Positions 26,259-37,824 are shown, counted from the first letter of the stretch. The stretch is 52,673 nucleotides of DNA from Sterolibacterium sp. (GCA_018061005.1 JAGOVA010000016.1:1-52673); one strand, 5' to 3'. The notes: a model not told the origin generated them from the letters alone. Numbers and translations are program-made.

Positions 26259-26334
26259 TGGTGCCGGCGAGAAGAATCGAACTCCCGACCTTCGCATTAC
26301 AAGTGCGCTGCTCTACCAACTGAGCTACGCCGGC
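26259..26334 (-). tRNA. tRNA-Thr (anticodon UGU)
   Basis: A 76-nt cloverleaf with the 3' CCA encoded. The acceptor arms GCCGGCG and CGCCGGC pair fully. The D-arm starts TAGCTCAGTTGGTAGAGC. The anticodon loop is CTTGTAA, giving UGU (Thr ACA). The T-arm has the invariant TTCGATT. The first pair of the anticodon stem is a G-A mismatch, as in other proteobacterial tRNA-Thr(UGU). Confidence 0.96.
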
Positions 26335-26453
26335 CCATGCAGCAGATGATCGATCAACATCACAAGCTCATCTGCGCGGCACGGATTATAGCCGTCCACC
26401 CTGCCTTTCCGCTACACTTCGATGCTTAAGATCGCGCCCGGCGCACGCGCCCC

Positions 26454-27986
26454 ATGACGACCAGCCCACACCCTGCCCCCCCTCTGCGCCTGCTGTTTGC
26501 CGCATTTGACGAGAAAAACGTCACGCGCATACAGGCACATCTGCAATATGCCGACCGGGAGCTCCAGACAACGCGTGTCACAACGCTGACGACCCTGCAA
26601 TCCGCGTTGCAAAAACAACCCTGGGATGCCGTTCTATGCGCGCCGCACCAGCCAGGGCTGACCTCGCACAGTGTGCTGCGTACCCTGCATGCTGCAGAGC
26701 TTGATCTGCCGGTCATCCTTATCGCCGAGAATCTTGCGGACAAAGCCGTGACCCGCGCCATGCAGTCGGGGGCGCATGAATGCCTGGCCTATGACCACCT
26801 CGCCCCGCTGACACTGACCATCGAGCGCGAAATACGCCATGCCCGCCAGCGCGCCGACCACCGCGCCGCGCTGGAAATGCTGCGCGCCAGCGAAGCACGT
26901 TTCCGTGCACTGGCCGCCAACCTGCCTGGCATGGTGTTCCAGCTCCAGTACGACCCCGACACGGGTTTGCGTTTTACCTACGTCAGTGAAGGCTGCGACA
27001 AACTGATCGGCATCAAACCCCACGAACTGCTGTCGGCGCCGCGTCGTTTCATGGATGCCATCGAATCCACAGATCACGCCTCGCTGGATAAAGCCCTCGA
27101 AGAATCGGCTGCCCACTGCAGCAGCATCAACTGGGAAGGCCGCATCCGCAAACGGGGGCAACAAAAATGGATCAACCTGCGCTCAACCCCGCAGCGGCTG
27201 GACAACGGCAGCATCCAGTGGCAGGGGATCGCCACCGACATTTCGCGCAGCAAGGAAGGCGAGGCCAAATTACGCCGTTCGCGCGAGCAGCTTTCGGAGC
27301 TGTCCTTCCACCTTGAAGCCGCCAAGGAAGAGGAGCGCGAGCGAATCGCGCGTGACATCCATGACGAACTGGGCAGCACGCTGGTCGCCATCAAGTTTCA
27401 GATCGCCCTGCTCAGCGCCAAGCTGCCCGAACAACCGCCGGGTTTGCACGACAAGGCGCGCACTATCGAAGGCATGCTCGACCGGGCGATGGGCACGGTC
27501 AGCCGGGTGGCGCGCGAACTGCGCCCCGGTATCCTCAAGGAATTCGGTCTCTCAGCCGCCATCGAATGCCAGGCTGAAGACTTCTCCTTGCGCACCGGCA
27601 TCACCTGCCTTGTACACAGCGACGATGACGACATCCAGCTCGACGAGCCCGCTTCGCTGGCATTGTTCCGCATTTTTCAGGAAGCGCTGACCAATGTGGC
27701 CAAACACGCCCACGCTTCGCTCGTCAGCGTCAACCTGCGCCGTGAAAGAAACGCCATCGTGCTGGAAATCCGCGATAATGGCCGGGGTATTTCCGAAGCC
27801 GATCTGAACAAACCGCGCTCCTTCGGTTTGCGTGGTATCCGCGAGCGCATCAGCAGTCTGAGCGGTGAATTCAGCATCGGTCCGGCGGAACAGGGAGGCA
27901 GCCATATCGTCCTCAGCATCCCCGTCGTGCGCCGTACCGAATCCCCGCTGCCCGTCGAAGAACCCCAGCAGCAAAACCTGTTTTAG
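26454..27986 (+). CDS. NarX-type histidine kinase with degenerate receiver and PAS domain
   Basis: A 510-residue soluble sensor kinase. Residues about 12-125 look like a receiver domain, but the phosphoacceptor strand reads DAVLCAPHQPG, with no Asp at the usual site, so it is a pseudo-receiver. A PAS domain follows (about 145-275), then a coiled coil. The HisKA_3 dimerisation region has ERERIARDIHDELGSTL, with the His near residue 302. The HATPase_c domain keeps EALTNVAKHA, DNGRGI and GLRGIRERI. No transmembrane helix is seen, so it senses a cytoplasmic cue. The cognate response regulator starts 12 bp downstream. Confidence 0.88.
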   Translation: MTTSPHPAPPLRLLFAAFDEKNVTRIQAHLQYADRELQTTRVTTLTTLQSALQKQPWDAVLCAPHQPGLTSHSVLRTLHAAELDLPVILIAENLADKAVTRAMQSGAHECLAYDHLAPLTLTIEREIRHARQRADHRAALEMLRASEARFRALAANLPGMVFQLQYDPDTGLRFTYVSEGCDKLIGIKPHELLSAPRRFMDAIESTDHASLDKALEESAAHCSSINWEGRIRKRGQQKWINLRSTPQRLDNGSIQWQGIATDISRSKEGEAKLRRSREQLSELSFHLEAAKEEERERIARDIHDELGSTLVAIKFQIALLSAKLPEQPPGLHDKARTIEGMLDRAMGTVSRVARELRPGILKEFGLSAAIECQAEDFSLRTGITCLVHSDDDDIQLDEPASLALFRIFQEALTNVAKHAHASLVSVNLRRERNAIVLEIRDNGRGISEADLNKPRSFGLRGIRERISSLSGEFSIGPAEQGGSHIVLSIPVVRRTESPLPVEEPQQQNLF

Positions 27987-27997
27987 CCACTGCCGCC

Positions 27998-28645
27998 ATG
28001 AGCCACGAGAACAAGATACGCGTCCTGATTGCCGACGATCACGCCATCGTTCGCCAGGGGCTGCGCCAGATTCTTTCCGAAACCGACGATCTGCTGGTTG
28101 CCGGGGAAGCCAGCGACGGCGTGGATGCCATGCATCTGGCGCGCGAACAATCCTGGGATGTAGTGCTGCTCGATGTTTCCATGCCCAACCGCAACGGCAT
28201 CGACACCCTGAAAATGCTGCGCAAGGAATTTCCGCGTCTGCCGGTGTTGATGCTCAGCATGCACCCCGAAGAACAGTACGCCGTGCGCGCACTGAAGTCC
28301 GGCGCAGCGGGCTATGTCACCAAACAAAGCGCACCGGAACAACTGCTCACCGCCATCCGCCAGGTAGCCGGGGGCAACAAATACGTCAGCCCGACCCTGG
28401 CACTGAAGCTGGCCGACGTGATTGCCGAAAACCACGACCGGCCATCCCATGAGGCACTTTCCAACCGCGAATACCAGATTCTCTGCCTGATCGCGGCCGG
28501 CCGCCCGCTCACGCAGATCGCTGAAACACTGGCCATCAGCGTCAAAACCGTCAGCGAGTACCGCAAACGTATCCTGGAAAAAATGCGCCTGGAAAGCAAT
28601 GCCGAACTGATCCACTACGGCCTGAAACATGGGCTGGTCGAGTGA
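27998..28645 (+). CDS. NarL/FixJ-family response regulator
   Basis: A 215-residue two-domain regulator. The receiver domain has the acidic pair ADDHA, the phosphoacceptor in VLLDVSMPNRNG (about residue 58) and the conserved Lys in LKSGAAGYVTK. The C-terminal LuxR-type helix-turn-helix (LSNREYQILCLIAAGRPLTQIAETLAIS begins it) binds DNA. It is located directly after the histidine kinase and is almost certainly its partner. The diguanylate cyclase 77 bp downstream may be a target or a co-operonic output. Confidence 0.92.
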   Translation: MSHENKIRVLIADDHAIVRQGLRQILSETDDLLVAGEASDGVDAMHLAREQSWDVVLLDVSMPNRNGIDTLKMLRKEFPRLPVLMLSMHPEEQYAVRALKSGAAGYVTKQSAPEQLLTAIRQVAGGNKYVSPTLALKLADVIAENHDRPSHEALSNREYQILCLIAAGRPLTQIAETLAISVKTVSEYRKRILEKMRLESNAELIHYGLKHGLVE

Positions 28646-28722
28646 AGTGTGCCTCTACGCACACGCACACCCCGACACTCGCTCCATTTTTCTGCCTTTA
28701 CGAAATAAAATAACCCCCCATC

Positions 28723-30546
28723 ATGAACAAACCTGTCCAACCCTCTGAAATTGCCCGTGAGGTGCTGCGTCTGCTGGCCACCCGGCGGCAGTTGCCGACA
28801 CCGGACAACTACGCAGCACTCTATAACGAGATCGCCGGTGCCGCTGCGGTCGAAGTCTTTCCAGAAAAACCGTTGAAAGCACTCACAGCCTCGCTGCCGC
28901 GCAATACACCGGAGCAGACGCGACTGGCACGTCAGTTTGACACCGCCATCAGCGAAAAAAACTGGAATGGCCTCAAAGACGCGCTGCTGGCTTTCACCAA
29001 AGAAACCGCCGCCGAACCACCGCAGTGGTCTGCCCTGATCCGTGAGCTGATGACCCAGCTCGAGCGCGGCCACGCCAATCTCACGCCGGGCAAGAAACGC
29101 GAGGCCATCGAGCACCTGCTGCAAAGTGCGGCCACACCTGAGCTGCTCTACACGCGGCTGCAATCCCTGCTGCGCGCCTGGTCTCAAGGAAGTAGCGCGG
29201 CAGAAATGGATCTGATCGAAGGGGTCATGCCACCCAGTGCGCCAGGCAGTGCTGCGCCTCAACCGGGTGCAATGCCTGGTGCAATGCCCGTCACAATGCC
29301 CGGTGCTGCGCCCGTCATTGACAGCACAAACCAGGCACCCGGTGCGACACTCAACACCGCCCTGCTGGAGTGGATTGCGCTGCTGCTTGATGACAGCATC
29401 AGCGCGCTGCTGGTGGATGCCCCCGAACTCGCCGCCGAATCCACCCAGCTGGCTGCCGACGTCCGCAGCCTGCGTAATACCAACGCACTGAATGGCCTAC
29501 TGGTGCGTCTCAAGAAATTCAGCTACCGACTGCAATATCTTGCCGAAGACCAGGCCGAGCTGCGAACGGCTCTGTTGCACCTGCTGCGTCTCATCATTGA
29601 AAACATCAGCGAAGTCGTCATCGATGACCGCCTGTTGCACGGCCAGGTCGGCGCGCTGCTCGAACTGATCGAAAAGCCCCTCAACCTGCGCCAGCTCGAC
29701 GATGTTGAACGACGCATGAAAGACGTGATTTTCAAGCAGGGCATGCTGAAAAAACAGCTGAGCGAAGCGCAAGATCGCATCAAGAACATGCTGATCGCCT
29801 TTGTTGGCCGGCTCGCCACCCTGACCGAAGAGACCGATGTGTTTCATACCCGTATCGATATCTGCTCGAAGAAAATCAACCAGGCGGGGGATATCAGCCA
29901 GATTTCCGAAGTACTCGATGAGGTCATGACAGCCACCCGCACCATGCAGCTCAACACCCGGCGTTCACACGACGAACTGCAAACAATGCAGCAACGCGTC
30001 ACCGAAGCCGAAAAAGAAATCGAGCGCCTGCAAATCGAGCTGTCACAGGCCAGCGACATGGTGCGCCTGGATCCACTCACCGGCGCGCTCAACCGCAAGG
30101 GCATGGATGAAGCCCTGGAACGCGAGGTCGCCCGCTTCCAGCGCCGTCAGGGCAACCTGTGCCTGGCACTGCTCGATATCGACAATTTCAAGAAACTCAA
30201 CGACACCCTCGGCCACCAGGCCGGTGATGCAGCACTCGTGCATCTGACCAATGTGGTGCGTGAAACCATCCGTCCACAAGACACACTGGCGCGTTACGGC
30301 GGCGAGGAATTCGTCATTCTGCTGCCCGACACGCCGCTGGAAGAATCCATCAATGCCGTCACCCGTCTGCAACGCGAACTGACCCGAAAATTCTTCATGC
30401 ACAAGAACGAAAAAATCCTCATCACCTTCAGTGCCGGGGTCGCCGAAATGACGACCGACGAACCGCCCACCGACACACTCAAACGCGCGGACCAGGCCAT
30501 GTATCTGGCCAAGCGCGCAGGCAAAAACCGGGTGCTCGCCGCATGA
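28723..30546 (+). CDS. GGDEF diguanylate cyclase with long helical N-terminus
   Basis: A 607-residue protein. The C-terminal GGDEF domain (about 440-605) has the active GGEEF variant (RYGGEEF) and an RPQD inhibitory site five residues before it. It should synthesise c-di-GMP and be product-inhibited. The first 430 residues are predicted helical and soluble, with a Pro/Met/Ala-rich linker ([14 protein letters not shown], about 187-202) and a coiled coil just before the GGDEF. No known sensor domain is recognised. It lies behind the two-component pair, and its TGA overlaps the rfbB ATG, hinting that exopolysaccharide precursor genes are read through from it. Confidence 0.88.
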   Translation: MNKPVQPSEIAREVLRLLATRRQLPTPDNYAALYNEIAGAAAVEVFPEKPLKALTASLPRNTPEQTRLARQFDTAISEKNWNGLKDALLAFTKETAAEPPQWSALIRELMTQLERGHANLTPGKKREAIEHLLQSAATPELLYTRLQSLLRAWSQGSSAAEMDLIEGVMPPSAPGSAAPQPGAMPGAMPVTMPGAAPVIDSTNQAPGATLNTALLEWIALLLDDSISALLVDAPELAAESTQLAADVRSLRNTNALNGLLVRLKKFSYRLQYLAEDQAELRTALLHLLRLIIENISEVVIDDRLLHGQVGALLELIEKPLNLRQLDDVERRMKDVIFKQGMLKKQLSEAQDRIKNMLIAFVGRLATLTEETDVFHTRIDICSKKINQAGDISQISEVLDEVMTATRTMQLNTRRSHDELQTMQQRVTEAEKEIERLQIELSQASDMVRLDPLTGALNRKGMDEALEREVARFQRRQGNLCLALLDIDNFKKLNDTLGHQAGDAALVHLTNVVRETIRPQDTLARYGGEEFVILLPDTPLEESINAVTRLQRELTRKFFMHKNEKILITFSAGVAEMTTDEPPTDTLKRADQAMYLAKRAGKNRVLAA

Positions 30547-31622
30547 GCAGCCCGCACCCGCGCACAGTTTTCGTGACCGGTGGTGCCGGTTTCATCGGCT
30601 CGGCACTGGTCCGCCTGCTGATCAACGAGCGTGATTGGCGCATCATCAACATCGACAAGCTGACCTACGCAGGCAACCTCGAATCGCTGGCGATGCTGAA
30701 AGACGAGCCACGCCACATTTTCACGCAAACCGACATCGGTGATCGTGCCGCGCTCGACCGGCTGTTTGCCGAATATCGCCCCTGCGGCGTGATCCATCTG
30801 GCCGCCGAATCGCATGTTGACCGCTCCATACACGGCCCGGCCGAATTCATCCACACCAACGTCGTCGGCACGCTAACGTTACTGGAAGCCTCGCGCGCCT
30901 GGTGGTTCGCACTCAATGACACCGAGAAGGCCGCCTTCCGTTTTCACCATGTATCGACCGACGAGGTTTACGGCAGCCTGGGCGACACCGGGCTATTCAC
31001 CGAAACCACGCCGTACGACCCCAGCTCACCGTATTCCGCCTCAAAAGCTTCGTCCGATCATCTGGTACGCGCCTGGCAACGCACCTATGGACTGCCCACC
31101 CTCGTCACCAACTGCTCGAACAACTACGGCCCTTACCAGTTTCCCGAAAAGCTGATTCCGGTGGTGATCCTCAACGCGCTGGCCGGCAAGCCGCTGCCCA
31201 TCTACGGCAAAGGCGACAACGTGCGCGACTGGCTGTACGTCGATGATCATGCCCGCGCCCTGTGTCAGGTGTTCGAACAAGGCCAGCCCGGGGTGACCTA
31301 CAACATCGGCGGCCACAACGAAAAAACCAACCTCGAAGTAATCGACACCCTCTGTGCGCTGCTCGACGAACTGCGCCCGCGCAGCGACGGCAAGCCGTAC
31401 CACGAACAAAAGGCTTTCGTCGCCGACCGCCCTGGCCACGACCAGCGTTACGCCATCGACGCCGGGAAAATCCAGCGCGAATTGGGCTGGACACCTCGCG
31501 AAAACTTCGCCAGCGGCCTGCGGAAAACCGTGGAATGGTATCTGACCAACACATCGTGGATCGACCACGTGATCAGTGGCGAATACCGTCACTGGCTTGA
31601 AAAAAACTACGCTCACCGCTGA
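30543..31622 (+). CDS. rfbB: dTDP-glucose 4,6-dehydratase
   Basis: Second enzyme of dTDP-L-rhamnose synthesis: it dehydrates dTDP-glucose to the 4-keto-6-deoxy sugar using bound NAD. The 359-residue short-chain dehydrogenase/reductase has TGGAGFIGS at the N-terminus, [13 protein letters not shown] with the catalytic Asp-Glu pair, and [11 protein letters not shown] with the Tyr-x3-Lys pair. It starts by ATGA overlap with the diguanylate cyclase and opens the rfbBACD cluster. Confidence 0.95.
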   Translation: MSSPHPRTVFVTGGAGFIGSALVRLLINERDWRIINIDKLTYAGNLESLAMLKDEPRHIFTQTDIGDRAALDRLFAEYRPCGVIHLAAESHVDRSIHGPAEFIHTNVVGTLTLLEASRAWWFALNDTEKAAFRFHHVSTDEVYGSLGDTGLFTETTPYDPSSPYSASKASSDHLVRAWQRTYGLPTLVTNCSNNYGPYQFPEKLIPVVILNALAGKPLPIYGKGDNVRDWLYVDDHARALCQVFEQGQPGVTYNIGGHNEKTNLEVIDTLCALLDELRPRSDGKPYHEQKAFVADRPGHDQRYAIDAGKIQRELGWTPRENFASGLRKTVEWYLTNTSWIDHVISGEYRHWLEKNYAHR

Positions 31623-31645
31623 TTCAACTGCCCTGCTATTTACAC

Positions 31646-32530
31646 ATGACCCACCGTAAAGCCATCCTCCTCGCCGGCGGCGCCGGTACCCGTCTGCATC
31701 CGGTCACCCTGGCCGTTTCCAAGCAACTGCTGCCGGTCTACGACAAGCCGATGATCTACTACCCGCTCAGTACGCTGATGCTGGCGGGCATCCGTGACAT
31801 CCTGCTGATTTCAACACCGCAAGACACCCCGCGCTTCGAGCAACTGCTCGGCGACGGCAGCCAGTGGGGGCTCAACCTGCAATACGCCGTCCAGCCTTCG
31901 CCCGACGGGCTAGCACAGGCGTTCATCATAGGCCGCGAGTTTGTCGGTAATGCACCGACCGCACTGGTGCTCGGGGACAACATTTTCTACGGCCACGATC
32001 TGGCCACACAACTCAAACACGCCAACCACTCAGAACACGGCGCAACCGTCTTTGCCTACGCGGTGCACGACCCCGAACGCTATGGGGTGGTCGAATTCGA
32101 TGCCACTGGCCGCGCCATCAGCATCGAAGAAAAACCGGCGCAACCCAAATCACGTTATGCCGTGACCGGCCTGTATTTCTACGACAACAGCGTACTGGAT
32201 GTCGCCGCCCACATGCGGCCTTCGGCACGCGGCGAACTGGAAATCACCGACGTCAATCGACACTACCTCGAACAAGGCCAGCTGCAAGTCGAAATCATGG
32301 GGCGCGGCATGGCCTGGCTGGATACCGGCACGCACGATTCATTGCTCGAAGCCGCACAGTTCATCGGCACACTGGAAAAGCGGCAGGGGCTGAAGGTCGC
32401 CTGTCCCGAGGAAATCGCCTGGCGTGCCGGCTGGATTGATGCCGCGCAACTCGAAGCCCTCGCCCGCCCGCTGGCCAAGAATGGTTATGGTCAGTATCTG
32501 CTCGACCTGCTCAAGAACAAGGTTTTCTAA
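31646..32530 (+). CDS. rfbA: Glucose-1-phosphate thymidylyltransferase
   Basis: First enzyme of the dTDP-rhamnose pathway, joining dTTP and glucose-1-phosphate. The 294-residue product has the nucleotidyltransferase signature [33 protein letters not shown] at its start, [10 protein letters not shown] for metal binding, and EEKPAQPKS. It is of typical RmlA length. It lies 23 bp after rfbB. Confidence 0.95.
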   Translation: MTHRKAILLAGGAGTRLHPVTLAVSKQLLPVYDKPMIYYPLSTLMLAGIRDILLISTPQDTPRFEQLLGDGSQWGLNLQYAVQPSPDGLAQAFIIGREFVGNAPTALVLGDNIFYGHDLATQLKHANHSEHGATVFAYAVHDPERYGVVEFDATGRAISIEEKPAQPKSRYAVTGLYFYDNSVLDVAAHMRPSARGELEITDVNRHYLEQGQLQVEIMGRGMAWLDTGTHDSLLEAAQFIGTLEKRQGLKVACPEEIAWRAGWIDAAQLEALARPLAKNGYGQYLLDLLKNKVF

Positions 32531-32541
32531 CACGCCCTGAA

Positions 32542-32568
32542 CCCACTGTATCCACTGCATCCACTGCA
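32542..32568. repeat. Three 9-bp tandem repeats in the rfbA-rfbC gap
   Basis: CCCACTGTA, TCCACTGCA and TCCACTGCA run head to tail within the 52-bp spacer between rfbA and rfbC. No hairpin or promoter is evident. Confidence 0.75.
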
Positions 32569-32582
32569 TCCTCGAACACCCG

Positions 32583-33131
32583 ATGAAACTCATCCCCACC
32601 GACCTGCCCGACGTCCTTCTGATCGAACCCAAAGTCTTTGGTGACGCACGCGGCTTCTTCTTCGAAAGCTACAACCAGCAGACCCTGTCCGAACTGGATT
32701 CCCGCCTCGATGTCACTTTCGTTCAGGACAACCACTCCCGCTCGGCACGCAACGTCCTGCGCGGCCTGCACTACCAGATCGTTCATCCACAAGGCAAACT
32801 GGTGCGCGTGGTGGCTGGCGAGGTGTATGACGTGGCCGTGGATCTGCGTCGCTCATCCCCCACCTTCGGCCAGTGGACGGGACAAACGCTGTCAGCCGAC
32901 AACAAACGCATGATGTGGGTGCCACCCGGTTTTGCCCACGGCTTCTGCGTGATATCGGACTACGCCGAGTTTCTCTACAAGACCACCGATTACTGGCATC
33001 CAGAACACGAACGTTCGCTGCTGTGGAACGACCGCACACTCAACATCCCCTGGCCGCTGGCTGACGCACCGTTGCTGGCCGCCAAGGATCAGGCCGGCAA
33101 GCCCTTGACCGAAGCGGAAACCTACCCATGA
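32583..33131 (+). CDS. rfbC: dTDP-4-dehydrorhamnose 3,5-epimerase
   Basis: A 182-residue cupin-fold epimerase, third step of dTDP-L-rhamnose synthesis. Characteristic segments are DARGFFFESYNQ, FVQDNHSRS, VLRGLHYQ with the catalytic His, and the PPGFAHGF block. The length is standard. Its stop overlaps the rfbD start (ATGA). Confidence 0.95.
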   Translation: MKLIPTDLPDVLLIEPKVFGDARGFFFESYNQQTLSELDSRLDVTFVQDNHSRSARNVLRGLHYQIVHPQGKLVRVVAGEVYDVAVDLRRSSPTFGQWTGQTLSADNKRMMWVPPGFAHGFCVISDYAEFLYKTTDYWHPEHERSLLWNDRTLNIPWPLADAPLLAAKDQAGKPLTEAETYP

Positions 33132-33982
33132 AACAAATACTTCTCATCGGCAAAAACGGCCAGGTGGGCTGGGAGCTGCAACGCACCCTGGCCACGCTGG
33201 GACACGTCACCGCGCTCGACTTTCCTGAAATCGACCTGGCCAATGCCGACGCACTCCGCGCCACACTGCGTAGCCACAAGGCGAACATCATCGTTAACGC
33301 GGCCGCCTATACCGCCGTAGACCTAGCCGAAAAAGAAACCGAACGTGCACACGCCATCAACGCCACCGCCCCTGGCATCATGGCCGAAGAAGCCCGCAAA
33401 TACGGGGCACTACTGGTACATTATTCAACCGAATATGTCTTTGATGGCAGCGGCACTGCTCCCTTCTGCGAAACAACACCCACCGGCCCGCTCAACTGCT
33501 ATGGCCACAGTAAACTGGCGGGTGATCAGGCCATTCAAGCCGTCGATGGCCGCCATCTGATCCTGCGTACCAGTTGGGTCTATGGCCTGCGTGGCAAGAA
33601 TTTCCTGCTCACCATGTTGCGACTGGCGCAGGAACGTGAGGAGTTGCGTGTCGTCGCCGACCAGATCGGTGCCCCCACCTGGAGCCGCATGATCGCCGAA
33701 GCCACCGCGCAAATCCTCTCCGGCAAAAATGACACCCAAGGGCTGTTTCACCTGACCAGCAGCGGTGCAACTTCATGGTGCGGCTTCACCGAAGCCATTC
33801 TGGAAATGACGCAGAACCAGCGCACGCGCCACCCCAGGCTCACCGGCATCCCGACGGTAGAATATCCGCTCCCCGCCGCACGCCCCCTCAATTCCCGCCT
33901 GTCATGCGAAATGCTGCAGCGCGAAACCGGCATTGCCCTGCCTCACTGGCGCGAGGCACTCGGGCTATGTCTGGCGCAGTAA
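33128..33982 (+). CDS. rfbD: dTDP-4-dehydrorhamnose reductase
   Basis: A 284-residue NAD(P)H-dependent SDR reductase making dTDP-L-rhamnose, the last step. It has GKNGQVGWEL for nucleotide binding, NAAAYTAVDLAE, and YSTEYVFDG followed by YGHSKLAGDQ with the catalytic Tyr-Lys. It completes the four-gene pathway. No glycosyltransferases are adjacent, so the rhamnose is presumably used by genes elsewhere for LPS or exopolysaccharide. Confidence 0.95.
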   Translation: MKQILLIGKNGQVGWELQRTLATLGHVTALDFPEIDLANADALRATLRSHKANIIVNAAAYTAVDLAEKETERAHAINATAPGIMAEEARKYGALLVHYSTEYVFDGSGTAPFCETTPTGPLNCYGHSKLAGDQAIQAVDGRHLILRTSWVYGLRGKNFLLTMLRLAQEREELRVVADQIGAPTWSRMIAEATAQILSGKNDTQGLFHLTSSGATSWCGFTEAILEMTQNQRTRHPRLTGIPTVEYPLPAARPLNSRLSCEMLQRETGIALPHWREALGLCLAQ

Positions 33983-34034
33983 TCCGTCACCCCGCCAGAC
34001 CATCCACAGACACAGACACTCAACAACCACGCCC

Positions 34035-34730
<696 letters not shown>

Positions 34731-34740
34731 ATTTTTTCCT

Positions 34741-35001
34741 TTAACAGGGGCCGGAGCCATATTGCCTGCAGAAATCACGTTTCTCGCCTGCCGACAGGCG
34801 CTTTACCTGGCATTCCGCCTTCAGTGCCGACGACTTGTCGACAAACTCCAAGCTCACCAACAAACGCACCGGGCGAAAAGAGCGGGTATAACGCGCGCCC
34901 TTGCCGCTGACATGCGCGGCATAACGTGCGGCCACATTATTTGTAATGCCAGTATAAATGCTGCCCCCCTCACACTCAATCAGATAGAGATACCAGCTCA
35001 T
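34741..35001 (-). CDS. GIY-YIG domain protein (UPF0213/YhbQ-like)
   Basis: An 86-residue single-domain GIY-YIG protein. The motif appears as WYLYLIECEGGSIYTGIT (YLI...YTG variant), followed by AARYAAHVSGKGARYTR with the conserved Arg. A conserved Lys-rich helix (ALKAECQVKRLS) comes near the end. Homologues are small stand-alone nuclease-like proteins, some implicated in DNA repair. ATG 35001 is where the domain starts. The open frame up to 35103 is not part of the family. Confidence 0.88.
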   Translation of the reverse strand: MSWYLYLIECEGGSIYTGITNNVAARYAAHVSGKGARYTRSFRPVRLLVSLEFVDKSSALKAECQVKRLSAGEKRDFCRQYGSGPC

Positions 35002-35104
35002 TGCAAAGTTCCCTGCACGCCCCGAAAAGACACCGGCCATTGTAACGTGTTCAGCCCAGACCGCCGCAGACTGCCGTGCCGCGCCATTGTTCCGAGGATA
35101 CATC

Positions 35105-35113
35105 TGCTATAAT
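35105..35113 (+). promoter_or_regulatory. Extended -10 promoter upstream of thrS
   Basis: TGC followed by TATAAT (35108-35113) fits an extended -10. A weak ATTGTT lies 16 bp upstream. The element is 59 bp before the thrS ATG and opens the translation gene cluster. Confidence 0.6.
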
Positions 35114-35171
35114 TTTTGGCTAATTTTCAAGGCGTATCCCTTTACGCCCACAGCACAGGAACTGCACGATC

Positions 35172-37091
35172 ATGCCGGTAATTACCCTGCCCGATGGCTC
35201 ACAACGCGAATTCCCGCAACCGGTCACGGTCGCGGAGGTCGCCGCCTCGATTGGTGCCGGGCTGGCTAAAGCCGCGCTGGCCGGGCGCGTCGACGGCAAA
35301 CTGGTCGACACCTCGCATCGTATCGAACACAACGCTCAACTGGCCATCATCACCGACAAAGACGCGGACGGACTGGAAGTCATCCGCCACTCGACCGCGC
35401 ACTTGCTGGCTTACGCCGTCAAGGAACTGTTCCCCGAAGCCCAGGTGACCATCGGCCCGACGGTGGAAAACGGCTTTTACTACGATTTCGCCTGCAAACG
35501 CCCCTTCACGCCGGAAGATCTACAACAGATCGAACAGCGCATGGCGCAACTGGCCAAGAAGGATTATCCCGTCACCCGCGAAGTCTGGGCGCGTAACCAG
35601 GCGATCGAGTTCTTCAAATCCATCGGCGAACACTACAAGGCCGAACTGATCGAAGCGATTCCTGCCGACCAGGAAGTCTCACTTTACCGCGAGGGCGATT
35701 TCATCGATCTGTGCCGCGGCCCGCACGTTCCCTCCACAGGCAAGCTCAAGGTTTTCAAGCTGATGAAGGTGGCCGGTGCTTACTGGCGCGGCGACCAGAA
35801 AAACGAGCAGTTGCAGCGCATTTACGGCACAGCCTGGGCTAAGAAGGAAGATCTCGACACGCATCTGCACCGCCTGGAAGAAGCTGAAAAACGCGATCAC
35901 CGCAAACTGGGCAAGCAACTCGATCTGTTCCATCTGCAGGACGAGGCTCCCGGCCTGGTGTTCTGGCATCCGCATGGCTGGATCATCTGGCAGGAAATCG
36001 AACAATACATGCGCCAGGTCTATCGTGACAACGGCTACCAGGAAGTGCGTTGCCCGCAGATACTCGACAGCAGCCTGTGGGAAAAATCCGGCCACTGGGG
36101 GCATTATCGCGCCAACATGTTCATCACCGAGTCGGAAAGCCGCGACTACGCGGTGAAGCCGATGAATTGCCCCGGCCATGTGCAGATTTTCAACAACGGT
36201 TTGCGTTCGTATCGCGAACTGCCATTGCGTTATGGCGAATTCGGCTCCTGCCATCGTAACGAGCCCTCCGGCGCGCTGCACGGCGTGATGCGGGTGCGCG
36301 GCTTTACCCAGGATGACGGCCACATTTTTTGTACCGAAGACCAGATCGAGCCTGAAATCACCGCCTTTAATACCCAGCTACGCCGCGTCTACGCCGATTT
36401 CGGCTTTACCGACATTGCCGTGAAACTGGCACTGCGCCCGGAAAACCGCGTCGGCTCCGATGCTGACTGGGATAAATCAGAAAACGCCTTGCGCTCCGCC
36501 TTGCGTGCCAGCGGCCTAGATTGGGAAGAATTGCCCGGCGAAGGTGCTTTTTACGGCCCGAAGATCGAATTCCACATCAAGGACGCACTTGGCCGTTCCT
36601 GGCAGTGCGGCACAGTACAGGTCGACCCCTCGATGCCGGTGCGTTTGGGTGCCGAATATGTCGGCGAAGACAATGCCCGCCACACGCCCATCATGCTGCA
36701 TCGTGCCGTACTCGGCTCGCTGGAACGCTTCATCGGCATTCTCATCGAACATCACGCAGGCGCGTTGCCGCTCTGGCTGTCGCCGGTGCAGGTAGTCATC
36801 ATGAACATCTCCGAAGCACAGGCCGAATATGCCGCTACTGTGGCAGAAAAGCTGCGTGCAGCCGGCCTGCGCGTCGAATCCGATTTGCGTGGCGAGAAGA
36901 TTGGCTATAAAATTCGCGAACATAGTTTGTTGAAGCGGCCTTATCAGGTTGTCGTTGGTGACAACGAAATGGCCGCCGGGATGGTCGCCGTGCGCGCCCG
37001 AGGCAACCAAGACCTCGGGCAAATGTCCCCTGAAGCGTTAATCGAACGTCTGCTGCAAGAACGCAGCATTCGTGGCGTTCATGGCGTTTAG
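35172..37091 (+). CDS. thrS: Threonyl-tRNA synthetase
   Basis: Charges tRNA-Thr. The 639-residue enzyme has the expected domains: TGS (1-65), the editing domain with HSTAHLLA (about 75), the class II core with zinc ligands in MNCPGH (about 335), and the C-terminal anticodon-binding domain (about 540-635). The [11 protein letters not shown] block is motif 2. The start is preceded by AGGA. It is first in a cluster with infC, rpmI and rplT, the widespread proteobacterial order. Confidence 0.97.
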   Translation: MPVITLPDGSQREFPQPVTVAEVAASIGAGLAKAALAGRVDGKLVDTSHRIEHNAQLAIITDKDADGLEVIRHSTAHLLAYAVKELFPEAQVTIGPTVENGFYYDFACKRPFTPEDLQQIEQRMAQLAKKDYPVTREVWARNQAIEFFKSIGEHYKAELIEAIPADQEVSLYREGDFIDLCRGPHVPSTGKLKVFKLMKVAGAYWRGDQKNEQLQRIYGTAWAKKEDLDTHLHRLEEAEKRDHRKLGKQLDLFHLQDEAPGLVFWHPHGWIIWQEIEQYMRQVYRDNGYQEVRCPQILDSSLWEKSGHWGHYRANMFITESESRDYAVKPMNCPGHVQIFNNGLRSYRELPLRYGEFGSCHRNEPSGALHGVMRVRGFTQDDGHIFCTEDQIEPEITAFNTQLRRVYADFGFTDIAVKLALRPENRVGSDADWDKSENALRSALRASGLDWEELPGEGAFYGPKIEFHIKDALGRSWQCGTVQVDPSMPVRLGAEYVGEDNARHTPIMLHRAVLGSLERFIGILIEHHAGALPLWLSPVQVVIMNISEAQAEYAATVAEKLRAAGLRVESDLRGEKIGYKIREHSLLKRPYQVVVGDNEMAAGMVAVRARGNQDLGQMSPEALIERLLQERSIRGVHGV

Positions 37092-37138
37092 TTCAAGCGC
37101 GGCAGCCTGTTTTGTTGTTTTTTTTGGAGAAATGAACC

Positions 37139-37696
37139 ATCGCCCAGGATAAGACGCAACGCGTCAACCACGAAATTACCGCCCAGGAGATTCGTCTCGT
37201 CGGCATCGACTCCGAGCAACTCGGCATCGTTTCGCTGCGCGCAGCCCTTGCAACGGCTGAAGAAAGCGGCGTTGATCTGGTAGAAATCGCCCCCATGGCG
37301 CAGCCACCCGTCTGTCGTCTGATGGACTTCGGCAAATTCAAGTACCAGGAAGCCAAGCGCGCCCACGATGCCAAGCTCAAGCAGAAACAGATTCAGGTCA
37401 AGGAAATCAAGTTCCGCCCCGGCACCGACGAAGGCGATTACAAGATCAAACTGCGTAACCTGATCAAATTCCTGCAGGAAGGCGACAAGACCAAGATCAC
37501 CCTGCGTTTCCGGGGCCGTGAAATGGCGCACCAGGAATTCGGCATCCGTCTGCTCGAGCGCGTCAAGACAGACTTGCTGGAATACGGCGTGGTGGAGCAG
37601 TTCCCCAAGATGGAAGGCCGCCAACTGGTGATGGTACTGGCGCCGATCAAGAAACAAATCGCACAGAAAGAAAAAGCAGCCGAAACAGTTCATTGA
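37139..37696 (+). CDS. infC: Translation initiation factor IF-3 (AUC start codon)
   Basis: A 185-residue IF-3. The N-domain has [21 protein letters not shown] and the linker is Lys-rich. The C-domain has [24 protein letters not shown] and [20 protein letters not shown]-type blocks. Family similarity continues upstream of the first in-frame ATG (37295) to an ATC codon at 37139, which lies nine bases after GGAG (37126-37129). An ATG at 37132 is out of frame and stops after six codons. IF-3 discriminates against rare start codons, so an AUC start is expected to give feedback control, as AUU does in E. coli. Confidence 0.92.
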   Translation: MAQDKTQRVNHEITAQEIRLVGIDSEQLGIVSLRAALATAEESGVDLVEIAPMAQPPVCRLMDFGKFKYQEAKRAHDAKLKQKQIQVKEIKFRPGTDEGDYKIKLRNLIKFLQEGDKTKITLRFRGREMAHQEFGIRLLERVKTDLLEYGVVEQFPKMEGRQLVMVLAPIKKQIAQKEKAAETVH

Positions 37697-37824
37697 TTTT
37701 GCTGCACCCCGAATTGCCTGTCGCGTCGATGCTGACGAGAGGGGCATTACAAGTGGCTGCGGGTCATCCAAGTGCCTTCAAAGAGAAGACCACCCGGTGC
37801 CATGTTAAAAAAGGAGATTCTTCG

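Noticed and set aside
32542-32568. 9-bp repeats in the rfb cluster considered as an operator
   Set aside because: They lie between co-directional operon genes, with no promoter and no dyad.
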